Assembly: GCA_949128115.1 (NCBI GenBank)
Contig: OX421962.1
Location: 55,593,787-55,657,786 of the forward strand
Direction: 5' to 3'
Source: Anaspis maculata
Lineage: Eukaryota > Arthropoda > Insecta > Coleoptera > Scraptiidae
Length of the DNA stretch: 64,000 nt
Positions 55,539 to 64,000 of this stretch are shown here, one piece after another. A program made the position numbers and the translations under genes. Within the stretch, counting starts at the first letter, position 1. Each line of letters opens with the position of its first letter. The notes beneath the pieces were generated by a model that had not been told where the DNA came from, did no database searches, and saw nothing but the letters and a program-made list of their open reading frames with translations.

Positions 55539-58500
55539 TAGTCCAGGACCGTTTGATAATTTTATATGGTAGAGGTAGACATCTTTGATATAAAGCTGAG
55601 TTTTTGCAGAGACATTCGGAAGCATGTTCTTATTGACCAAAAAAAAGTCCCCAAGTGTCCCGTTGGCGCTAGCCGAGTTATGGGGTGAAAACCGCCCCTA
55701 AAAGTGACACGGTGCTGGTTTTTCTCATTTTTCTGCCAAACGGTCACTTGCACGTAAAATAAGTATAGGACTCAAAATATTCCCCACTAAAATCTGCATC
55801 GAAAAGGTCTCATCAACCACATGCCTAGGTCCCACCCAATTCGCGTAAACAGCGGTTGAAGTGGGGGGTAGTTTCAAGCGCGCCACGAGAAATTTATGTA
55901 ACGCTGTGTTTCAAGGTAGATATCTGATAAATGGCTGATCTGACAAAAAAAACCTTGGAGACGAAATTGTTCGTCATCATGTTCTGCATACAATGCATGA
56001 GTTGTCAATCCCTTTGTAAAAATTTTTTTGGGCTATATCACGAAAAAGTGCCCCATATGCAATGCAGAAATTTCAAATAAATTGAAATTTCACAATCGCT
56101 TTTGGTCCTAAAAGGCCGGTCTTTGACACTGGTCATCACTGATATATTCTTAGTCAAATAAAAAAAGTCCCCGTCCATCCTCCCCACATTAACTAAGTTT
56201 TGAGGGGGTAAACCACCCTTGAAGTGACTTCCAACTAGTTTTTCTCAATTTTCGGCTAAACGGTTGCTCAAATGCAAAATTAATAGGTAACCGAAAATAT
56301 TCCTGAGTAAATTTTGCATCGAAAAGGTCGAATACACTAATCAGCTAACTCCCACCCAGCTCTTGCAATCACCGTTCGAAGCTCTACAAGTTCGAAGAGC
56401 GCGATCTAGACACCCGCTCCGACGCTACTTAACAGCGGATATCTCAAAAACGGCTTGTTGTAGAATAAAAATTGAAGAGGTTTAATTTATAGGACGAAAC
56501 ATGTTTTATGAGGTGCGGGTAATGATTTTCAGTTTTACGAGTGATATGAATGAGTTTCAGCGGTTCCTAAATCGTCTCCCAAATAAGAAAAATTTAAAAT
56601 TTCATGGTTATGTGCCTGTTAAACACAGATTTTTTTGCAACTGATCAATATATAAATTTTAAATTGTCTATCGCTGAATTGGCAAGGAATTGTGCATCGA
56701 ATGAAGTTTTGCTCATTTGGCTGGTCCTCACCTAAGCTGAGCAAAACACGTACAAAATTTAGGGTTATTCCGAACACGCAGGGAAAATCTCGTATAACTC
56801 CGTCTATAGAAGCGTGTATCTCAAAACTGGCTGGTTTAACAGAAAAATGCGCCGAGAAACAATTGATAGAGTGAAGTGTCCTCTACAATAGGCAGTCCTT
56901 GTTTTTTCTCTAACTAAAAAATTACATGAACTACGATCGTTTTTCATAAGAGTCTCGAGGGAAATAAAGATTTCCGGCTGGGTTTTGCACAGTGCCCTTT
57001 TACAATGAAATATATATTTTTAAAATGTCCAGAACAATAATTTTCATTATGGGTATCACAAAAATGGTGACTAGCAATGTATAATGATAATAATAATAAT
57101 AATAATGATAACAGTAATGGTAACAACACAAATTAAAAAAACAACTGGTTTTCTCAAGTCCACCAAGTACAGCATCCAAGGCTGTAAAAAACAACATCTT
57201 CGAAATGTCATAATGTACACTGATTTTTCAAGATAAAGAACAATCATATTTGATTCGAAGGACAATGACGTAAACGTGTTATTGAAAAATCAGTGTAGGT
57301 ACATTACTTATTCAGCATTCCAGCTCTTCCAGCACTGTGCTGAATGCCGCCTGGAAATAAAGTCAATTTACTATTATTATTATTTTTATTATTATTATTA
57401 TGACAATTCAAAGGCGGTTTCTTTCACAGCCTTTCGATGCTATACTCGGTGGACTTCAGAAAACCAGTTTTTTTTTTTTCAATTTGTGTTGTTACTTGTA
57501 TTATTATTATTATTATTATTATTATCATTATACATTGCTAGTCACCATTTTTGTGATACCCATAATGAAAATTATTGTTCTGGACATTTTAAAAATATAT
57601 ATTTCATTGTAAAAGGGCACTGTGCAAAACCCAGCCGGAAATCTTTATTTCCCTCGAGACTCTTTATGAAAAACGATCGTAGTTCATATAATTTTTCAGT
57701 TAGAGAAAAAACAAGGACTGCCTCTTGTAGAGGACACTTCACTCTATCAATTCTTTCTCGGCGCATTTTTCTGTTAAACCAGCCAGTTTTGAGATACACG
57801 CGTCTATAGACGGAGTTATACGAGATTTTCCCTGCGTGTTCGGAATAACCCTAAATTTTGTACGTGTTTTGCTCAGCTTAGGTGAAGACCAGCCAAATGA
57901 GCAAAACTTCATTCGATGCACAATTCCTTGCCAATTCAGCGATGGGCAATTTAAAATTCATATATTGATCAGTTGCGAAAAAATCTGTGTTTAACAGGTA
58001 CATAACCATGAAATTTTAAATTTTTCTTATTTGGGAGACGATTTAGGAACCGCTGAAACTCATTTATATCACCCGTAAAACTGAAAATCATTACCCGCAC
58101 CTCATAGAACATGTTTCGCCCTATAAATTAAACCTCTTCCATTTTTATTCTACAACAAGCCGTTTTTGAGATATCCGCTGTTAAGTAGCGTCGGAGCGGG
58201 TGTCTAGATCGCGCTCTTCGAACTTGTAGAACTTCGAACGGTGATTGCAAGAGCTGGGTGGGAGTTAGCTGATTAGTGTATTCGACCTTTTCGATGCAAA
58301 ATTTACTCAGGAATATTTTCGGTCACCTATTAATTTTGCATTTGAGCAACCGTTTAGCCGAAAATTGAGAAAAACTAGTTGGAAGTCACTTCAAGGGTGG
58401 TTTACCCCCTCAAAACTTAGTTAATGTGGGGAGGATGGACAGGGACTTTTTTTATTTGACTAAGAATATATCAGTGATGACCAGTGTCAAAGACCGGCCT

Positions 58501-59063
58501 TTTAGGACCAAAAGCGATTGTGAAATTTCAATTTATTTGAAATTTCTGCATTGCATATGGGGCACTTTTTCGTGATATAGCCCAAAAAAAATTTTACAAA
58601 GGGATTGACAACTCATGCATTGTATGCAGAACATGATGACGTACAATTTCGTTTCCAAGGTTTTTTTTGTCAGATCAGCCATTTATCAGATATCTACCTT
58701 GAAACACAGCGTTACATAAATTTCTCGTGGCGCGCTTGAAACTACCCCCCACTTCAACCGCTGTTTACGCGAATTGGGTGGGACCTACGCATGTGGTTGA
58801 TAGAACCTTTTCGATGCAGAATTTAGTGGGGAATATTTTGAGTTCTATACTTATGTTACGTGCAAGTGACCGTTTGGCAGAAAAATGAGAAAAACCAGCA
58901 CCGTGTCACTTTTAGGGGCGGTTTTCACCCCATAACTCGGCTAGCGCCAACGGGACACTTGGGGACTTTTTTTTGGTCAATAAGAACATGCTTCCGAATG
59001 TCTCTGCAAAAACTCAGCTTTATATCAAAGATGTCTACCTCATTTCAAATCGGTCCTGGACTA
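55539..59063. mobile_element. Giant near-perfect palindrome inserted in the Tc1 gene
   Basis: 3525 bp, starting TAGTCCAGGACC and ending GGTCCTGGACTA, flanked by the 3-bp duplication CTG (55536-55538 and 59064-59066); deleting the insert and one CTG restores the transposase reading across the junction (LKEA to GLRTRRP). The left arm is about 55539-57231 and the right arm about 57282-59063, with a loop of only about 50 bp. Over long stretches the arms are about 98-100 percent identical: mirrored 60-codon frames near 55560-55753 and 58860-59050 are the same, and those at 56692-56874 and 57739-57921 differ at two residues. The right arm has about 105 bp extra (57298-57402) and both arms contain a (TAA)n run. 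No transposase or other protein is recognisable. The superfamily is unknown. Confidence 0.93.
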
Positions 59064-59760
59064 CTGGTTTGAGGACACGTAGACCTGTGCGAGTTCCTTG
59101 GTTAACTAGAATTCATAAAATTGCTCGTCTAGCGTTCGCACGTGAACATGTTCAGTGGCAACTTCGGCAATGGAGATCAATGTTATTCACTGATCACTGA
59201 TGAATCGCGGTTCACTTCGACTCATTGCGATGGCCGTGTACGAGTACGAGTTGAAGCCTCTGTTCAGGAAATGGACAGATTCGAAGGTGGATGTGTAATG
59301 GTTTGGGGTGGCATAAGCAAGATGGCCGCACCAACTTGGTAGTCGTTCCTCAACGCCTAAATGCAGAGATTTACGTGAATACCACCCTGCAAGAGCATGT
59401 TTTGCCATTTGCCAATAATTTTGGTGATGGATTCATTCTGCAACAAGACAATTGCATAGTTTACACGGCGCAACTAACGAGAAATTTTCTCCAAGAGCAC
59501 GAAATTTCGGTCATGGAGTGGCCGGCTATGAGCTCCGATCTTAACCCGATCGAGCACGTATGGAACATGTTAGACTGACGTGTTAGAAAGCGCCCTGTTG
59601 CGTCTATTACTCTTCAGCAACTGTCAGAGGCTCTTCTGAAAGAATAGCGTAATCTACTGCAAGAATTTCTAAGAAACCTCATTCGAAGCATCCGTCGACG
59701 TTGCCAAGCCGTAATCAATGCTAATGGAGGCCACACGCGTTACTAATAGTCGATACACTA
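59064..59760 (+). pseudogene. Tc1 transposase, C-terminal DD34E catalytic part
   Basis: Resumes with GLRTRRPVRVPWLTR and LAFAREHVQWQ. The first catalytic Asp is in LFTD, immediately broken by a 7-bp tandem duplication of CACTGAT (59188-59194 and 59195-59201). VMVWGGIS follows, then another frameshift near 59310-59330 into a frame with QQDNCIVYTA (second Asp) and SSDLNPIEHVWNML (Glu); 34 residues separate the two, the DD34E spacing of Tc1. The C-terminal helix region (QQLSEALL) follows an in-frame stop. At least three disabling changes make this non-functional. Confidence 0.92.
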
Positions 59761-60414
59761 AGCGCAAGAAGTTTTTTTCTAACAATGGAAGTGATCACAA
59801 TTCATTGATTTTGTGACCTTTTTTAGCTTTAGTCTTGTCTGTAGCGAGGTCTGTAGGAACTTAGTTGATTTAGAATAAATGTTCAATTTGCTGTTTGGAG
59901 AGGAAGGTTTAGTGAATGAATCCCCGTGAGAAAAATTGAAATTGGTCATTCAATACAAAAATAGGATCTTTCCAAAACGCGTTCCGCTGATTTATTTGAG
60001 CGGTGTATTTAGAAGCACTACTTCTCTATTTCTACTTCCAAATTTTCACACAACTTTGAGTGAACGGATATACTCATATTTTCATTTGTGTATTTTCTTT
60101 TCTTGTGCAAATTCGTATATTTCCCAGGCCCAGAAAAGAAGGAAACCTCTATGTTGTAAGAGATACACTCAACGCTGGCAATAGATAAGAAGGAGACAGA
60201 ATTGTATTCTTTTGTGGTATTAGTAATCATAAAGATTATTGCATAATTTGCACAAGACCATGCGCCAGCCGATCTCGCGACACTGCGAGCATGCGTAAGA
60301 AAAATATGTCATAGCTTTCTTCACCACTGCTGCTAATGGCTGCTGATGTCGCTCTCTCACATCCAACGTTTTCCTTCTTCAATGTTGTAGTTTCCTGACA
60401 TCCGAATCAGCGAA

Positions 60415-60650
60415 AACTTTCCAACAGTAACTTTTTTCTAAATTGAACGTAGAATCCAAAAATTAGAATAATTTTGGTAAATAACTAGGGGGGGGGGGAG
60501 GAAAAATAGAGCCCCCCCATTATCACGTTATTATTGTTCGATAGAGACCTATTTCAGTAAACTGTGGTCCAAATTTGAACAAAACCGATTAAATGATTGA
60601 AAAATTATGTCAAAAAATCGATTTTAAAAATTCAATTTGAACACCCTGTA
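60415..60650 (-). repeat. Half of a palindromic-family element
   Basis: In order: the third module (CAACAGTAACTTTTTTCTA, TTGAACGTAGAATCCAAAA), a G-run/C-run core (GGGGGGGGGGAGG and CCCCCCCATT), ACCGATTAAATGATTGAAAA and AATCGATTTTAAAAATTCAA, then a terminal AACACCCTGTA. Same module order as one arm of the complete palindromic elements; no inverted partner adjacent. Confidence 0.6.
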
Positions 60651-63496
60651 ACTTTTCAACAGGGCATTTGAGAACATCGAAGTTAAATTTTTTTCTGGTC
60701 CATTTTTTATGGAGAATCTCCCCTAGAAGTTTGTAACCGTAATTGCGAAATACCTTGTGTATTCTTATGATGTCTAGCTATCTTCCTTGTGCTGCTATGG
60801 TCGGTGTGTACAGTACTGAGTTTGTACAAAACTATAAGGTGATTGTATGTAGAGGGAGTTTATGGAAAAATGTCAACAGTGTCATTGTCATCTGTCAATT
60901 TTCATCCATGCGGAGTCAACGTCAACCGGACTAACCTCACTAAATACTGCCATTTTTACGTGTTTTGTTCACATACTGGTTTGTTCGGCGTTTACGAGAT
61001 CGAGATTGTGATTTCCAATCATTCTAACAATGCCTTACATCTGTTATGTGCCCCAATCCTTGTCTATGGCCCCAATGCAATTCCCTAATAAACGTCAAAA
61101 CATAACTAGATCCTTGCGCTGCGCTGCTTGTGATCAGGTGAACGAATTTCATGCAATCACCCTATAGGAAAGTATTCACTTTGATGTCATCAGCTGCGTT
61201 CCTTCTATACAATGCTTCTATCATCTGAACAGGGCAATTGCATGATGTTGGTTCAGCTTGCCGCCACTTGGTGGCTTGCTTTGGTTCGGTGGCATAGCGC
61301 GCTTGCGCCAGATCAAGATTATTGATTCGTTTCGTTTGTTTATGTTTTGCAAATTGCAAATGGAAGTCAAGCAACGGCCCATCGCTTCTTCCGGGCTTCA
61401 TTTGTGGGGGAACTTGTGGAATTTTATGAAATTTTTGTTTTTTGAACTTTGGGCGCAGTGTGGCGCACATTTATAGGGCTTTTTTGAGCGTCGACAAAAT
61501 GGCAAGATGAGAACTGATGACAGCGGGCAGTTGGTGAAGCGAGATAAATGTTAGGGCCGTTTTTCTTGATGCAGCGCATTTAAAACGCTGCGAATTGGTT
61601 CGAACCGCTGCATTTTTACCGCAAACTAATGACGTCATGAGCAAGAACGCTTGAAGCGTTTCGACTGTGGTTCAAAGCGGGCTCGGCAGTGCGATTTGAA
61701 CGCGGTGTGTCATTTCTGTCAAGTGTCATTTCTGATTTTACTCGTTTTTGAAGGTCAGTGGATGTAATCTTTTGGTTGATGTGAATTAAACATAAACATG
61801 ATTCATGTTGAATTAATGGGTCTCTGATGCGACTAAAAAAGTTGTTGACGGGAATCGGTTTATTTTGATTTTCAATTCACCTTTCCTATTTACACGCCTC
61901 CTCTGACCTCATAGAAATATGCGTACGCGCACGTTGCACCGTGCCCTGTCTGTGTGTTGTGTTTTGACATATGTTTTTGAGGTTATGCCAATATTTTATA
62001 GAAAAGCAATTGACCATATTATTTATTCAGAGCGCAGTCGCAGATCGGGGAGAGAGACAACCACATGTGCTGGGTTGAAACTCCCATAAGAATATGCATG
62101 TTGAATGACTTTGTAAAATGATCAATTCAAGGTGCAAATTGACAATTTCAACGAATGTATAACATAGCAAGTGTGTAAAAAGAAATACCTGATCTACTTT
62201 TCACCATAATGAAATGGAAAATCTTGCTGTGAAGTTTATGCGAAGCAATTTAGAATGGGGTTTTTGAATCCAAAACAATTTCAAATTACCCGCCATATTT
62301 TATTGCACAACTTCCACTAACGAGAATTTTGACAGCGCTTGAAAGCGAACCGAGCGTCAGCCGTCACGTAAAAGTATGGTTAAAAAGGTTAAAACGTCCC
62401 AAGAATCAAGAAAACACCTTGAAATCGTAAATTCTGACAGCGACAGCAAAGTTCCGTTTTCTATGCATGCTGTGGCGCGCGAGATCTTCTACTGCAGTGC
62501 GCATGGTCACAGGCACATACCTAACTTACAAATGACTAGTGGAAGGGGATAGTGAGAATAATTAATATGGTCTATTTGCTCTTCAATCCCACACTGCAGA
62601 AGGACCTTGCATGGTAATTTCATGCTCTAATCGTCCTAACAAGCCCGACTGTAAAACAAATTTTCAACACACCTACTGTCCCAAATGTTCGCATCAATCG
62701 AGGCATCAATATTTGAGTAGGAGTCAAACAGTAGTCAAAGTTGAAGCTCGTAATGGAAAATATTGGCGATATTTTTGTACTAATTAGGAGCGGCACATAT
62801 TAGCATTTTGCTAGGTAATCTGCAGTTACCATTACGAGGCAACCACATATGTATACTCAGGGTAGAGCAATCCTTCCATTTTTCAATTCAGAGTGTTGTG
62901 AGTGTTCATATCATACCGCAGGGAAGGACTTGCATAATCACCGCCGAATATGATATATGAACACTTGCAGCAAAGATGCAGCAGCCAGACGACAACATTA
63001 TGTTATAGCCAGCACAACAGAGCTATGCACCCAACATATTGTTGTAACAACATAATCTTATGACGAAATTACAAAATCACCCCAGCCAGAAGTGAAGTGA
63101 AAGTGACATTTATTAAACATAACCTTGAATTTCGTGCATCAGCAGCATGGCAAACTGGTAAAATTGAAACGGAAATGGGTCCTAAATGTTGCATACGTTC
63201 TTGCCGTAAGAAAACACAGACGGACCAACAGAATTTTGTCTTTTGTTTGGGCCTTTCGAGAGAAAAAAGGCGGAGAGGCGGCTGACGACGGTGCAGTATG
63301 CGCGCGCTTGCTATAGGCATTTCTTTCCATCTCATCGGAAGTGAGCATAAGACCCTTTCACTCTAGCAAATAGAATAGGTGGATTTTCCAAGTAGAAACT
63401 CCTCCAAATAGAAAATGTAGGGGCAATGCTATCAAATTTTCAAAATTTCAAATAATTTTGAAAAATTTATATTTTGATTTTTGAAAATTTGAAAAC
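60651..63496. other. Stretch without a recognised gene
   Basis: Short frames only. A TTAGGGCCGTTTTTCTTGAT sequence at 61553 followed by GCAGCGCATTTAAAACGCTG looks like one end of a MITE, but I found no matching end. A short Cys-containing frame at 63175-63285 is discussed under rejected items. Confidence 0.4.
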
Positions 63497-63714
63497 TAGA
63501 TAGCAACGCACATAAATACATCTTCCTTCAAGAAAGTCGCATGCCAAATTTAAATTTTCTGTTTTCAAAAAAAAAGGTACCAAAAATGATTTCTACTAAT
63601 TCACTTCTTCATGTCTACGGGGAATCATTTTTGGCACCTTTTTTTTCAAAATAGGAAGTTCAAATTTGGCATGCGACTTTCTTGAAGAAAGATGTATATG
63701 CGTTGCTATCTAAT
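63497..63714. repeat. Palindromic repeat near the window end
   Basis: AGATAGCAACGCACATAAAT, CTTCAAGAAAGTCGCATGCC, AAATTTAAATTTTC and AGGTACCAAAAATGATT (63497-63590) recur inverted at about 63626-63714. The spacer is about 35 bp. Upstream TTTTGAAAATTTGAAAAC words may continue it. Non-coding. Confidence 0.85.
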
Positions 63715-63760
63715 TTTCCGAGGGGTTAACCACTGTGGAGGTTTTCTGTCCCTTGCCTTG

Positions 63761-63963
63761 GAGATCCGTAGAGGTTTGGTGGAGATCCGTGGGGATCCGT
63801 GGAGATCCGTGGAGGTTTGGTGGAGATCCGTGGGGATCCGTGGGGATCCGTGGAGATCCGTGGAGGTTTGGTGGAGATCCGTGGGGATCCGTGGGGATCC
63901 GTGGAGATCCGTGGAGGTTTGGTGGAGATCCGTGGGGATCCGTGGGGATCCGTGGAGATTTCG
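63761..63963 (+). repeat. GATCCGTGG minisatellite with a 51-bp higher-order unit
   Basis: The 10-bp word GATCCGTGGR repeats, interrupted at regular intervals by GGTTTGGTGGA, giving a 51-bp unit (41 bp in the first copy) about four times. All three frames stay open on both strands, which explains the repetitive RGDPW/RISTDPHGSP-like translations. There is no evidence that it is translated. Confidence 0.92.
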
Positions 63964-64000
63964 TGGAAATTTCTTCTCAATTTGGACACTTTTCTGATAT

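Larger units (their letters stand above)
54937..60005 (+). mobile_element. Tc1-type transposon, dead, split by a 3.5-kb palindrome
   Basis: The inverted ends CACTGCTCAAATAAATTAGC and GATTTATTTGAGCGGTG-type sequence are flanked by TA (54935-54936 and 60006-60007). The inverted region extends for about 150 bp (GAAAGATCCTA, CGGGGATTTATTCA, CAGCAAATT). Removing the 3525-bp nested palindrome and its 3-bp duplication leaves about 1.54 kb, the usual size of a Tc1 element. The transposase is broken by the insertion and by several frameshifts. Confidence 0.93.

Noticed and set aside
57276..57809. 177-codon frame across the palindrome centre
   Set aside because: It is built from (TTA)n microsatellite translation (poly-Tyr/Leu) and right-arm repeat sequence.
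55562..59072. Mirror-image open frames of 60-70 codons in the palindrome arms, some identical
   Set aside because: Their identity follows from the inverted repeat; they lack domains and are interrupted outside the short windows.
63175..63285. Short frame starting MGPKCCIRSCRKK, reminiscent of a THAP zinc-finger start
   Set aside because: Only the first cysteines fit; the later THAP residues (second Cys-x2-His, AVPTIF-like end) are absent, and it stops after about 36 codons without a convincing donor.
63692..63997. 101-codon repetitive frame and its antisense counterpart
   Set aside because: Both are translations of the GATCCGTGG minisatellite, open because the unit length is a multiple of three and has no stops.

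Overview
This is eukaryotic nuclear DNA, most probably from an arthropod and plausibly a sternorrhynchan hemipteran or another TE-rich insect. The evidence is an AT-rich background with intron-scale empty stretches, two BIR/RING or UBA/RING inhibitor-of-apoptosis (IAP) genes with animal splice sites and a poly(A) signal, Tc1-type transposases, Ty3-type LTR elements, tRNA-derived SINE-like units and a scattered palindromic motif (GTAGGTACCTAC). The species cannot be named from sequence alone.

Host genes are few and all read on the minus strand. At 13.6-14.8 kb lies a complete two-BIR plus RING IAP coding exon behind a clear splice acceptor. At 43.0-43.7 kb lies the terminal UBA plus RING exon of a second IAP. 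About 200 bp downstream of it (42.7 kb) is a 42-codon candidate exon of unknown identity. I could not recognise the upstream BIR exons of the second IAP or the 5' exon of the first.

Most of the rest is mobile DNA. At 0.8-4.6 kb a young LTR retrotransposon (196-bp LTRs, 4-bp target duplication, one long open frame) carries gag, protease and integrase but has lost reverse transcriptase and RNase H in frame. It sits in a short hAT-like repeat whose empty paralogue survives at 7.84-7.90 kb. Two solo LTRs of a second family (24.5 and 47.9 kb) have perfect 4-bp target duplications, and the second carries a 602-bp TIR element. A dead Tc1 element with its own TIRs (54.9-60.0 kb) is split by a 3.5-kb near-perfect palindrome. 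A tRNA-derived SINE (29.2 kb) lies inside a small palindrome that lies inside a larger inverted repeat. Two tRNA-like units sit at 11.4 and 11.7 kb. A fragment of 28S rDNA at 49.8-50.7 kb is split by two MITEs.

The most striking property is the density of long palindromes, many nested within one another: 5.3-6.6, 6.6-7.8, 8.5-9.4, 33.9-36.2 (at least three levels), 43.9-44.5, 52.4-53.8 and 55.5-59.1 kb, plus many short ones. By a hand tally they cover about a fifth of the window. Several share a modular plan: a TACAGGGTG terminus, a CAGTGGCGTAGA core, and a third module containing AAAGTTACT and GAAGCCTCT. They look like a family of hairpin-forming non-autonomous elements, and any transcript through them would fold into long double-stranded RNA. 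They encode no recognisable protein.
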